DNA from: Kuafuiihalomonas sp964473255
GTDB lineage: Bacteria > Myxococcota > Kuafuiibacteriia > Kuafuiibacteriales > Kuafuiibacteriaceae
Reading direction: 5' to 3'
Length of the DNA stretch: 64,000 bases
NCBI GenBank assembly: GCA_964473255.1
Contig: CAYYOT010000014.1
Span: forward strand, 1-64,000
Positions 33,488 to 43,807 of the stretch are shown here, in pieces (position 1 is the stretch's first letter; every line of letters starts with the position of its first letter). The notes under the pieces are model-generated. The model was not told where the DNA came from, did not search any database, and worked only from the letters and a program-made list of their open reading frames with translations. Made by a program: the position numbers and the translations under genes.

Positions 33488-33510
33488 TGAGCAGGCGACC
33501 GCCTCGCTCA
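33488..33510. terminator. Bidirectional hairpin between gst and the ZIP-like gene
   Basis: TGAGCAGGC (33488-33496) pairs with GCCTcGCTCA (33501-33510) around the loop GACC, with one bulged C. It sits between two convergent gene ends (33461 and 33553), where a shared terminator is expected, but no T-run follows on either strand. Confidence 0.45.
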
Positions 33511-33552
33511 TCCGACCGATCCCCGACCTCCCCGCCGCTGGGGCGCGTGGGG

Positions 33553-34308
33553 TCAGATGCCGACGGAAGCGAGCGCAGAGAAGACGATGATGCCGCCGAT
33601 GAACCAGGTGATCCGCGACTTGGCCTGGTCGGGAACCTCGTCGCGAAATACTCTGAACAGGACGGACCCAGCGAGAAAGGCGGTCAGCATGTCGGCGACC
33701 GTTTCGTTCAGCTGCTGGCGCACGACCAAAATCGCGTAGGCGGTGAGCGACGCGAAGGCCAAGACGAAGCGGCCGACCTGGTCGAAGCGCCGGGGATACT
33801 CCAGTCCGAAACCATAATCCGATTGAATCAAGTGCAAAGTCATCGCCGTGAAGATTGCGACCGAGGCGAGCCCTAGCTCCATCTCGAGCTGGGGAGCCAC
33901 GTAGACGATCAGTAGATTATAGAAGGCTAGATTGATGAGCTCGGTCCAAAACGACTCACCGGACACTTCTGCTTTGCTCTGCGCGAGAACGTGCAGTCGG
34001 TGCTTCACGAGATAGTGCACGACGAAACCCAGCAGCGGCAGGACGTAGATCAGCGCTCCGAGCAATTCGTGGCCCACATCCAGTTCGGGCAAGAGATGAA
34101 GAAAGACATAGGCGGCCGCCATGCCGCCACCAAACGATCTGACGACGGACGCGTGAGGCGTGAGCATCCGCCGCAGCCGCGGCGCGCTGAGATGAGCAAT
34201 CACGAGCACCGCTGCGAGGACGGCCGCACCCAGATACAGCGGGGGGCCAAGCACACCACCGAGTTCGGACCCGGCTTCCGAAGCCGGTTCTTCCAGCGTG
34301 GCGGCCAT
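33553..34308 (-). CDS. ZIP-like membrane protein
   Basis: A 251-aa polytopic membrane protein with seven to eight hydrophobic helices and no signal peptide. The segment FGGGMAAAYVFLHLLPELD resembles the metal-binding helix of ZIP zinc/iron transporters, where His and Glu lie one or two turns apart. Another candidate is TAMTLHLIQSDYGFG. The loop between helices is short and lacks the His-rich stretch common in ZIPs. Transport of divalent metal is plausible but unproven. It starts at ATG 34308, divergent from the ligand-gated channel pseudogene. Confidence 0.6.
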   Translation of the reverse strand: MAATLEEPASEAGSELGGVLGPPLYLGAAVLAAVLVIAHLSAPRLRRMLTPHASVVRSFGGGMAAAYVFLHLLPELDVGHELLGALIYVLPLLGFVVHYLVKHRLHVLAQSKAEVSGESFWTELINLAFYNLLIVYVAPQLEMELGLASVAIFTAMTLHLIQSDYGFGLEYPRRFDQVGRFVLAFASLTAYAILVVRQQLNETVADMLTAFLAGSVLFRVFRDEVPDQAKSRITWFIGGIIVFSALASVGI

Positions 34309-34436
34309 GACGCCCCCGGGGTAGCACCTCCGCCGTGGCGCCGGAAGGCACGCCGAGCTCGAGCAATCGGAAGCTCGGGGGTCCGGAGGTACCTCGCAGC
34401 CTTGTCCAGCTCTCAGCGTTGATCTACGGCTCCTTC

Positions 34437-35379
34437 GTGAACCGTTCGGCGCGCCTACTCATGGCCGGGGTTTATGCAATGCTGGTCCTCATCAGCATCC
34501 CCGTGGGCGCCGCTGAGCCGATGTTGCCGGGAACCTCTCCGGAGACTACGGGAGAGGCCGAACCGCAGAGCGCGCTTCCCCCGGGAGATGCGCCCGTCGT
34601 GGTGGGAGCCAACTTTCAGCTTCGCGATATCAACTATCATGGTGAACGAATCGGGGCTGTTCGAAAAGCACGCAACAACGCTTCGGGTACGGCCCAACGG
34701 AACTCTCGTTCTGACCGAGAGCATCAACGCCACCGGGGAAGCCGATCTCGACCTGGCACGCTATCCCTTCGATACTCAGCGACTGGACGCCACCTTCGAA
34801 GTGCTAGGCCTCGACGCATCCGAGGTCGTTTTCCACGACGATCACGTGCCGTCCGCACGGGCGATCGACGTCGTACGCATACCGCAGTGGTCGCTCAGAA
34901 GCATCGAGACAACCATCGAGGAACGTGAGGCCTACCATGCAGGGACGGCAGGGACCTCGTCGACGTTACTGGTGAGTCTAAACGTCGAGCGCCGGTCCTT
35001 CTTCGTGGTCCGCCTGGTCGTCATCCCGCTGGCTCTCATCGTCATGCTCTCCTGGTCGGTATTCTGGATGGACCGCGCTTCCCTCGGCGACCGGGTCAAT
35101 GTTTCGTTCATCGGGATCCTGACCGCGGTCTCGTTTCAGATCGTGATCAGCGAAATCTTGCCCGACATATCCTACGTCACGCTGATGACGGGATTCCTCA
35201 ACTTGAGCTTCTTCATCATGTGCGCGACCATGGTGATCAGTCTCGTAGTCGGCCGGCTCGACCAGAGCGGACGGGCCCACTTGGGAGATGGCATCGATCG
35301 CGCCTGCCGGTGGCTTTTCCCGGCAACCTATTTCGGGCTTTGGCTGGTCATGTACGGAATCGCGATCGTGTGGTTCTGA
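34437..35379 (+). pseudogene. Pentameric ligand-gated ion channel, internal deletion with frameshift
   Basis: Two frames together encode a bacterial Cys-loop-receptor homologue. The first (34437 to about 34640) gives a signal peptide, MLVLISIPVGAA, and the first strand VVVGANFQLRDINY. The second (about 34640 to 35379) resumes at VNESGLFEKH, then the Cys-loop equivalent LARYPFDTQRL and four transmembrane helices, M2 being within VNVSFIGILTAVSFQIV. By comparison with the GLIC family, 50-60 residues that normally separate these parts, including the W-x-D-P-R-like region, are missing, and the frame shifts at the join. The second half keeps good codon use. The gene cannot make an intact channel as written. 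An ATG at 34639 could start a truncated protein, but without the full extracellular domain it would not assemble normally. Confidence 0.75.
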
Positions 35380-35409
35380 CGACGTCCGTCGGTGGTCAGA
35401 TGGCGAAGT

Positions 35410-36693
35410 TCAGAACTGAGCCGTTTCCGTGCTTCCGGCCATGGCCGTGGTCGAGGACTTCCCGCCGCTGACCGCGTTGGTCACCGCGTCGAAGTAGCCG
35501 GTGCCGACTTCGCGCTGGTGCCGCGTGGCGGTATAGCCGTACTGCTCGGCCTGGAACTCGTACTCCTGCAGGCGCGAGTAGGCCGCCATGCCTTCGGTTG
35601 CATACTTCCGCGCCAGGTCGAACATGCCGAAGTTCAGGCTGTGGAAGCCGGCCAGGGTCACGAACTGGAACTTGTAGCCCATCGCTCCGAGCTCGACCTG
35701 GAACTTCTTGATGGTGTCCCAGTCGAGGTTCTTCCTCCAGTTGAACGACGGGGAGCAGTTGTACGCCATCATCTTGTTGGGGAACTCTTTGCGGATCGAC
35801 TCGGCGAAGCGCTTCGCTTCATCGAGGTCCGGTTTCGAGGTCTCGCACCAGATGAGGTCCGCGTAGGGAGCGTAGGAGAGGCCGCGGGCGATCGCTTGCT
35901 CCAATCCCGGCTGCACCTCGAAGAAGCCTTCGGGTGTCCGTTCGCCGGTGATGAAGCGGTGGTCGCGCTCGTCGACGTCGGAGGTCAAGAGACCCGCCGC
36001 GTTCGCATCGGTGCGTGCGATGACCAACGATGGTACGTCGCAGACGTCGGCGGCCAGCCGCGCAGCACATAGCGTACGAATGAACTGCTGCGTGGGGACG
36101 AGTACCTTGCCGCCCAAGTGTCCGCACTTCTTCTCGCTGCTGAGCTGATCTTCGAAGTGTACGCCGGCGGCGCCGGCCTCGATCATGCCCTTCATCAGCT
36201 CGAAGGCGTTGCGCGGCCCGCCGAAGCCTGCTTCGGCGTCCGCCACGATCGGCGCAAACCAGTAGCGGCCGGTCTGTCCTTCGGAATGCTCGATCTGGTC
36301 GGCCCGCTGGAGGGCCTGGTTGATGCGCTTCACGAGCATGGGAACGCTGTTGGCGGGATAAAGGCTCTGGTCGGGGTACATTTGGCCCGAGATGTTGGCG
36401 TCAGCCGCGACCTGCCAGCCGGACACGTAGATCGCCTCCAGGCCAGCTCGCACCTGCTGCATGGCCTGATTCCCGGTCAGCGCTCCCAAGGAGTTCACGA
36501 ACGGCTTCTCGTGCAGGAGCTTCCATAGACGACGCGCGCCGAGATTCGCGAGGGTGTACTCGATCTTGACTGTGCCCCGGAGCTTGTTCACATCCGCGTC
36601 GGTATACGGGCGGACGATGCCGTCGAAGCGGCCGACGAGGTCGTCGACAGGGGGGTGGTCATGAACGTGGTGGTCGGCAACAGCGGTAGACAT
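35410..36693 (-). CDS. aceA: Isocitrate lyase
   Basis: A 427-aa enzyme cleaving isocitrate to glyoxylate and succinate, the first step of the glyoxylate shunt. The signature KKCGHLGGK is intact with catalytic Cys at about residue 190; ADAEAGFGGPRNAFELMK, WCETSKPDLDEAK and YNCSPSFNW are conserved active-site segments. The 427-aa length matches the short bacterial form. ATG 36693 has a strong ribosome-binding site (TAGGAG, 9 bases upstream). It lies 46 bases downstream of aceB on the same strand; both are probably controlled by the divergent ScfR-type regulator. Confidence 0.98.
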   Translation of the reverse strand: MSTAVADHHVHDHPPVDDLVGRFDGIVRPYTDADVNKLRGTVKIEYTLANLGARRLWKLLHEKPFVNSLGALTGNQAMQQVRAGLEAIYVSGWQVAADANISGQMYPDQSLYPANSVPMLVKRINQALQRADQIEHSEGQTGRYWFAPIVADAEAGFGGPRNAFELMKGMIEAGAAGVHFEDQLSSEKKCGHLGGKVLVPTQQFIRTLCAARLAADVCDVPSLVIARTDANAAGLLTSDVDERDHRFITGERTPEGFFEVQPGLEQAIARGLSYAPYADLIWCETSKPDLDEAKRFAESIRKEFPNKMMAYNCSPSFNWRKNLDWDTIKKFQVELGAMGYKFQFVTLAGFHSLNFGMFDLARKYATEGMAAYSRLQEYEFQAEQYGYTATRHQREVGTGYFDAVTNAVSGGKSSTTAMAGSTETAQF

Positions 36694-36739
36694 TTGGTTT
36701 TTCTCCTACGTTAGGGGTTCAGGGTTGAGGACGCCGGGC

Positions 36740-38341
<1,602 letters not shown>

Positions 38342-38471
38342 TTGGGCGGAATCGGCTCACAACATCAATTCACAAAGGAAATCATTTAGTTAAACAACTC
38401 TACGCCGTGAATGCTGTGCCTGATGATCTGAAAATATTGTCAAGTATTTACAAACGGGTAACAAATGCGGG
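38342..38471. promoter_or_regulatory. AT-rich divergent promoter/operator region between aceB and its regulator
   Basis: This 130-base gap is far richer in A and T than the rest of the window. It contains AGTTAAACAACT with 4-base inverted arms near 38386, and AAATATTGTCAAGTATTT (38432-38449) with inverted arms AAATA/TATTT. TTTACAAAC lies just after, whose complement GTTTGTAAA differs by one base from the TTTGCAAA core known for RamB, a regulator of the same family. It probably holds promoters for both directions and the operator. Confidence 0.55.
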
Positions 38472-39929
38472 GTGGTGGACCGTCCGAGGCTCGGAGCCAA
38501 AGTCCGCGCGCTCCGTCGTCGTGAGGGCTTGACGCAGGTGCAGCTGGCGGAGCGCCTGGGCATCTCCCCGAGCTACCTGAACCTGATCGAGCACAATCGT
38601 CGGCCCTTGCCGGCTCAGCACCTGATTCGCCTCGCGAAGCTGTTTCAGGTCGACCTCCAGGCCTTCTCGGCCGACGACGAAGCGGAGCTGAAATCGGCCT
38701 TGATGGAGGCGTTCGGTGACCCGCTGTTCGACCCCTACGAGCTCACGACGGGCGAAGTGAACGAGCTGGCCGACCAGAGTCCGAACGTGGCTCGCGCGAT
38801 CGTGGGCTTGTACCGCATGTTCCGGCAGCTCCGGCAGGCCGGACTCGAAGGCGAAGCCGAGGCTCCAGGGCTCGCCCCTCCGGAAGAGGTCTCGGACTTC
38901 ATTCAGCGGAACCACAACTACTTCCCAGATCTGGAAGACGCGGCCGAGCGCGTTTGGCGGGCTGGACGGCTGGCATCCAGCGACCTGTATCCGCGGCTCG
39001 TCGACTATCTCGAGTCGGTCCACGGCATCCGCGTACGGGTCGTCCAAGAGTCAGACCTGACGGGTCTGGTGCGCCGGCTCGACCGCCAAGAACAGACGCT
39101 GTTCCTTTCGGAGGTCCTCGCCCCTCGCTCCCGTCTCTTCCAGCTTGCCCACGTGATCGGTCTCCTCGAGCAGGGCGGTCTGCTCGACCGCGTGGTTCGA
39201 GATCAGACGCTCACGAGCGATGAGTCTCGACGGCTCTGTCGAGTCGCCCTGGCGAACTATTTCGCCGGAGCCGTCTTGATGCCGTACGCGACCTTTTTGG
39301 AGTCGGCGATGCAGGAACGGTACGACATCGAGCTTCTCGGCCACCGCTTTCGCACGAGCTTCGAGCAGGTGTGCCATCGGCTCACGACCCTCCGCCGCCC
39401 CGGCGCGGAAGGAATTCCCCTCCACATGATTCGCGTCGACGTTGCCGGCAACGTCTCGAAACGCTTTACCGGTTCCGGCTTTCGCTTCGCCCGCTTCAGC
39501 GGAGGATGCTCGCTCTGGAACGAGCACGCGGCGTTCCTAACCCCGGGAATGATCCGAACGCAGCTCTCCCATTTGCCCGACGGCTCACGCTTTTTCAGCG
39601 TAGCGCGAACGGTTCGGACCAGCCGGGGCGGCTTCCGCGGCAGCATGACTCTGCACGCCGTCGGGATCGGCTGTCCGGTGCAGTACGCGGACCGGCTCGT
39701 TTACTCCGACGGCATCGACCTCGAGAGCGAGAGCTCCAGCGTCCCGATCGGTGTCGCCTGCGGGATCTGTGAGCGGACCGATTGTGACCAGCGTGCCTTT
39801 CCTGCCGCCCACCGACCGCTCCACGTCGACGAGAGCCAGCGCGGAACGAGCTTCTACGTCGAGGCGCCAGCTTCCGGCCGCGGTCACCAACGCGGACCCT
39901 CATCGGCACCCTACTCGCCCCTCGAGTAG
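38472..39929 (+). CDS. ScfR/RamB-type transcriptional regulator
   Basis: A 485-aa regulator with an N-terminal XRE helix-turn-helix (LGAKVRALRRREGLTQVQLA, then LGISPSYLNLIEHNRR) and a central IrrE-like region (LAHVIGLLEQG, without the HEXXH metal site). The C-terminal short-chain-fatty-acyl-sensing domain ends with a cysteine-rich motif, CGICERTDCDQRAFPAAHRP. This domain order defines the ScfR family, whose known members (RamB and relatives) control glyoxylate and methylcitrate cycle genes in response to acyl-CoA. Its divergent position to aceBA strongly suggests control of that operon and itself. Confidence 0.93.
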   Translation: MVDRPRLGAKVRALRRREGLTQVQLAERLGISPSYLNLIEHNRRPLPAQHLIRLAKLFQVDLQAFSADDEAELKSALMEAFGDPLFDPYELTTGEVNELADQSPNVARAIVGLYRMFRQLRQAGLEGEAEAPGLAPPEEVSDFIQRNHNYFPDLEDAAERVWRAGRLASSDLYPRLVDYLESVHGIRVRVVQESDLTGLVRRLDRQEQTLFLSEVLAPRSRLFQLAHVIGLLEQGGLLDRVVRDQTLTSDESRRLCRVALANYFAGAVLMPYATFLESAMQERYDIELLGHRFRTSFEQVCHRLTTLRRPGAEGIPLHMIRVDVAGNVSKRFTGSGFRFARFSGGCSLWNEHAAFLTPGMIRTQLSHLPDGSRFFSVARTVRTSRGGFRGSMTLHAVGIGCPVQYADRLVYSDGIDLESESSSVPIGVACGICERTDCDQRAFPAAHRPLHVDESQRGTSFYVEAPASGRGHQRGPSSAPYSPLE

Positions 39930-40045
39930 CTCGGCATCGCTGACCCGCTGACCCCGCCGACCGCTCGGAAACGGACGAAGGAGACGACGGCTGAGCGGGT
40001 CGACGAAATGGCTGTAACTTCCGCGGCCCCGTAGGCGTCGAGAGC

Positions 40046-41968
40046 GTGCCCATGCGGTTCAAGAATATCGATGCGGGTTCGGAGTGGCTCGAGGCCGACG
40101 GCCTCGGGGGATTCGCGAGCGGGACGGTTTCCACGATTCGGACGAGGCGCTACCACGGCCTGCTGCTGGCGGCCGAGCGGCCGCCGGCCGACCGCTGGCT
40201 CTTGGTCAATGGAATCGAAGCTTGGGTCGAGCGTGGTACCGTGAGCCGAGCACTGACCACGCAGCGCTACGCGGACGGTGTGCTGCACCCCGACGGTGCC
40301 AGTCGCATCGCGTCCTTCGAGCGTGACCCGTGGCCGACCTGGACCCATGCTCTCGACCCCGGTTCGCTCACATTTGAACTGTGCGTCGTGCGAGCGCTTC
40401 CTCTCACGGTTCTTCGGTGGTCCCCCTCTTCCGCCATGCCGGGCGCCCTCCTGAAGGTTCGACTCTTGGTATCCGGCCGAGATCCTCATCAGCTGCAGCA
40501 GGAATGGCCGGATCTGCGGTTCGCTCTCGGCGTCGACGAGGGTCGGATCAGCCTTTCCACTCGCCCGGAGGTGCCTCGATTCTGGGTGTTTTCGAACGGA
40601 ATCTACGAGCATGCGCCCGACTGGTACCGCGGCTTCGACTACACCGAGGAAGCGGCGCGCGGGCTCGATCATCGGGAGGACCTCGCGTCACCCGGGACTT
40701 TCACCTTCGATCTCGAAGGGGGACCGGCGGTGATGCTCCTGTCCACGGACCGGGACGCGCTCGGAGGTCCGAGCGAACGACCGCAGGACGTCGCGAAGCG
40801 AATGCTCGCCGGGGAACGCGACCGACGCCGCGCGACCGACTGCCCGCTCGAGCGGGCGACTCAGGCCTACGTCGTGAGGCGCAGCGAAGGTAAGACGGTC
40901 ATTGCCGGCTACCCATGGTTCGGTGACTGGGGGCGCGACACGTTCATCGCCTTGCGCGGTCTGCGGCACGCCGCAGACGGGGCCGCCGTGGCCGAGGCCA
41001 TCTTGCGGAAGTGGGCCGGCGCGGTTTCGGAAGGTATGCTTCCCAACCGGTTTCCGGATCGCGGCGACGATCCCGAGTACAACTCGGTGGACGCCTCCCT
41101 GTGGTATGTCCTCGCGGTTCGCGACCATCTCTTCGACGGAACCGCGCCGAGCGACGTTCAGGCCGAGCTGAAGGCCGCCGTCCATCGGATTCTCGACGGC
41201 TATGCGGCGGGCACTCGCTACGGGATCGGCGCCGATGAGAGCGATGGCCTTCTCCGCGCCGGGGTGCCTGGAATCCAGCTCACCTGGATGGACGCCAAGG
41301 TTGGAGATTGGGTCGTCACCGGTCGCGTCGGCAAGCCGGTCGAGGTCCAGGCGCTGTGGCTCAACGCCCTCGCCTTTGGTCGTGGCATGTCCGAGAGATT
41401 CGGAGAGCTCTTCGAGCGCGGGTGCGCCATGTTCATCGAGAAGTTCTACGACCCGGAACGCGGCTACCTGTTCGACGTCGTGGACTGCGACGGTCGGCCC
41501 GGGGCGACCGATGACGCCTTTCGTCCGAATCAAATCTTCTCGCTCGGAGGGCTTCCTCTCGCGCTCGTCGGGCGGGAAATCTCCCGCAGTATTCTGAATC
41601 GATTGGAAGACGAGCTCTGGACGCCGATGGGATTGCGCAGCCTGTCGCCCCGTCATCCCTCCTATGTGCCTCGCTATGTAGGCGGCGTCTGGGAGCGAGA
41701 CGGTGCCTATCACCAAGGCACCGTCTGGCCCTGGCTGGTCGGCCCCTTCGTCGACGCCTGGGTGTGGTCGCACGGCTCGACCGAGACCGCGCAGCGCGAA
41801 GCGAGAGTTCGCTTCTTGGCGCCCCTCCTGAGTCATCTGGACGATGCTGGCCTCGGACACATCAGCGAGATCGCCGACGCTGATGCACCACACACGCCGC
41901 GTGGAGCGCCTTTTCAAGCGTGGTCCTTGACCGAAGTGCTCCGTCTCGACCGGACTCTGGCCAGATGA
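40046..41968 (+). CDS. Glycogen debranching enzyme (amylo-alpha-1,6-glucosidase type)
   Basis: A 640-aa two-domain protein. The N-terminal beta-sandwich begins SEWLEADGLGGFASGTVST, the signature of the GDE_N domain, and the C-terminal alpha/alpha-barrel carries WFGDWGRDTFIALRGL, PNRFPDRGDDPEYNSVDAS and HQGTVWPWLVGPF. Such proteins remove alpha-1,6 branches or act as glucosidases on limit dextrins. No signal peptide. The frame begins GTG 40046 with ATG two codons on. The stop overlaps the ATG of the aquaporin gene (ATGA), first of several tight joins in this operon. Confidence 0.93.
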   Translation: MPMRFKNIDAGSEWLEADGLGGFASGTVSTIRTRRYHGLLLAAERPPADRWLLVNGIEAWVERGTVSRALTTQRYADGVLHPDGASRIASFERDPWPTWTHALDPGSLTFELCVVRALPLTVLRWSPSSAMPGALLKVRLLVSGRDPHQLQQEWPDLRFALGVDEGRISLSTRPEVPRFWVFSNGIYEHAPDWYRGFDYTEEAARGLDHREDLASPGTFTFDLEGGPAVMLLSTDRDALGGPSERPQDVAKRMLAGERDRRRATDCPLERATQAYVVRRSEGKTVIAGYPWFGDWGRDTFIALRGLRHAADGAAVAEAILRKWAGAVSEGMLPNRFPDRGDDPEYNSVDASLWYVLAVRDHLFDGTAPSDVQAELKAAVHRILDGYAAGTRYGIGADESDGLLRAGVPGIQLTWMDAKVGDWVVTGRVGKPVEVQALWLNALAFGRGMSERFGELFERGCAMFIEKFYDPERGYLFDVVDCDGRPGATDDAFRPNQIFSLGGLPLALVGREISRSILNRLEDELWTPMGLRSLSPRHPSYVPRYVGGVWERDGAYHQGTVWPWLVGPFVDAWVWSHGSTETAQREARVRFLAPLLSHLDDAGLGHISEIADADAPHTPRGAPFQAWSLTEVLRLDRTLAR

Positions 41969-42780
41969 ACCCGTGGGACCGTTTTCGCCGACTCTGGCCG
42001 GTCTACCTGATCGAGGCGGGAGGACTCATGGTCTTCATGATCTCGGCCTGCGTTTTCGCCACGCTCCTGGAGCATCCGGGTTCGTGGGTGCACAAACAGA
42101 TCGATGCGCCCACGGTCCGCCGAGCCCTGATGGGCCTCGCCATGGGCATCACGGCGGTGCTGATCATTTACAGCCCGTGGGGCAAGCGGTCGGGAGCACA
42201 CCTCAATCCAGCGGTGACGCTGACCTTTTACCGTCTGGGCAAGGTCGAGACCGTCGACATGGTCTTTTATATCCTCTTCCAGTTCATCGGCGGAGCGACC
42301 GGGGTCTTCGTCTCGTACGTCGTCCTTTCCCGCGCCCTCGCCCACCCGGCGGTTAGCTTCGTGGTGACACGGCCTGGCGCGCCGGGCGTTGCGGTCGCGT
42401 TCATCGCCGAATCTCTGATTTCCGCCGGGCTCATGCTCACGGTGCTCGTCACGAGTAACAATGACCGGCTGAAGTCGTACACCGGCGTGGTTGCGGGAGT
42501 CCTCGTGGCGACGTACATCTGCTTGGAGGCCCCGCTGTCGGGCATGAGTATGAATCCAGCCCGAACCTTCGGCTCTTCGGTCGTGGCCAATGACTGGACG
42601 GCCGAGTGGCTCTACTTCATTGCGCCCCTCCTGGGGATGCTCGGCGCCGCGTTCGCCTACACCCAAGTGAGCCGAAGAGTTCACTGCGCCAAGCTCCAGC
42701 ACGATGAGCTCAAAGGCCCGCTGTGTCATTTTCGGAACTGCGGCCAGGACATCAAGCCCGCCGCCGAGCGTTCGCCATGA
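41965..42780 (+). CDS. Aquaporin/MIP family channel
   Basis: A 271-aa six-helix channel of the major intrinsic protein family. Both pore motifs are intact: first loop GAHLNPAVTLTFYRLG, second GMSMNPARTFGSSV. The Arg after the second NPA is the selectivity-filter Arg. It would conduct water or small neutral solutes such as glycerol. The C-terminal tail contains Cys and His residues (CAKLQHDELKGPLCHFRNC), unusual for the family and possibly metal-binding. It overlaps the debranching enzyme by 4 bases and the VOC lipoprotein by 4 bases. Confidence 0.93.
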   Translation: MNPWDRFRRLWPVYLIEAGGLMVFMISACVFATLLEHPGSWVHKQIDAPTVRRALMGLAMGITAVLIIYSPWGKRSGAHLNPAVTLTFYRLGKVETVDMVFYILFQFIGGATGVFVSYVVLSRALAHPAVSFVVTRPGAPGVAVAFIAESLISAGLMLTVLVTSNNDRLKSYTGVVAGVLVATYICLEAPLSGMSMNPARTFGSSVVANDWTAEWLYFIAPLLGMLGAAFAYTQVSRRVHCAKLQHDELKGPLCHFRNCGQDIKPAAERSP

Positions 42781-43799
42781 AGTTCCTGGCCGTCCTGCTT
42801 TGGGTGCTGGCGTCGGCTTGCGCGTTGTCGTCTTCCTCTCCTCGAGCCGGAAGCGACGAAGTATCCACGCCGTCCGTCACCGAGTACGGGTTCACGGTGG
42901 AGAGTCTCGAAGCCTCGACCCGCTTCTTCGTCGATGTCCTTGGAGCGGTCGTCGTAGGTCGAGTCGTAGCCGAGGGCGACGAGTTGAACGCGCTCAGCGG
43001 GCTGACTCAGAGCAAGGCGACCGCCGTCCACCTGCGCCTCGGCGAGGAGCGCGTCGCCCTCGTTCGGTACGGCAAGCCTGGCAATCGTGGGCGGAGCGAT
43101 GCCCGCAGCAACGACCTGGATTTTCAGCATCTCGCGCTGGTCGTTCGCGATATGGACGTCGCCTATGAGCGCGTCGTCGAAGCCGACGTTCGAGCAGTCT
43201 CCCGATCGGGCCCTGAGCGCATTCCCGACTCCAACGCGGCCTCCGCCGGCATTCGCGCTTTCTACTTCCGCGATGCCGAAGATCATCCGCTCGAGCTCAT
43301 CTGGTTTCCAGCCGACAAAGGACCGCGTCGTTGGCACCCCGAGGGTGTCCAGGCGGTGTTCTTGGGCGTCGATCACAGCGCGATCGCCGTCGCTTCGACC
43401 GACGCCAGCCTGGCGTTCTACCGGGATGGAATCGGCCTGACCGTCGCCGGCAAGAGCTTCAACGAAGGCGAAGAGCAGGCACGGCTCTCCGGAGTCGACG
43501 GCGCCCGGGTGCGAATCACGGGTCTCCGCGGACCGAGTGGGTCAGGGATCGAATTCCTGGAATACGTCGCCCCGGATGACGGCCGTCCACGGCCCGCGGA
43601 CTCGACGGTTCGCGACACCTTCCACTGGGAGACGAGCGTGCTCGTCGCTGATCTCGCGAGGGTCGTCGATGCCTTGATTGCACAGGGCAACGAGCCCGTT
43701 TCGACCCGTATTGCCCGATGTGAGCTTTGCGCCGTCGGGCGCCGCGCTTTCATCCTTCGCGACCCGGACGGTCACGCCGTCCGACTGGTCGAAGACTAG
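42777..43799 (+). CDS. Two-domain VOC (glyoxalase-fold) lipoprotein
   Basis: A 340-aa protein with a lipoprotein signal (LWVLASAC, Cys in the lipobox at about residue 16) followed by two VOC modules. The first runs YGFTVESLEASTRFFVDVLG to DHPLELIWFP, the second DHSAIAVASTDASLAFYRDG to DPDGHAVRLVED. VOC proteins are metal-dependent enzymes or binding proteins of the glyoxalase, dioxygenase and fosfomycin-resistance families. Candidate ligands (His in FQHLALVV and in GVDHSAIAV, Glu in LELIWF) are visible. An exported VOC lipoprotein is rare; its place in a sugar operon is unexplained. Confidence 0.85.
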   Translation: MKFLAVLLWVLASACALSSSSPRAGSDEVSTPSVTEYGFTVESLEASTRFFVDVLGAVVVGRVVAEGDELNALSGLTQSKATAVHLRLGEERVALVRYGKPGNRGRSDARSNDLDFQHLALVVRDMDVAYERVVEADVRAVSRSGPERIPDSNAASAGIRAFYFRDAEDHPLELIWFPADKGPRRWHPEGVQAVFLGVDHSAIAVASTDASLAFYRDGIGLTVAGKSFNEGEEQARLSGVDGARVRITGLRGPSGSGIEFLEYVAPDDGRPRPADSTVRDTFHWETSVLVADLARVVDALIAQGNEPVSTRIARCELCAVGRRAFILRDPDGHAVRLVED

Positions 43800-43807
43800 G
43801 AACGACT

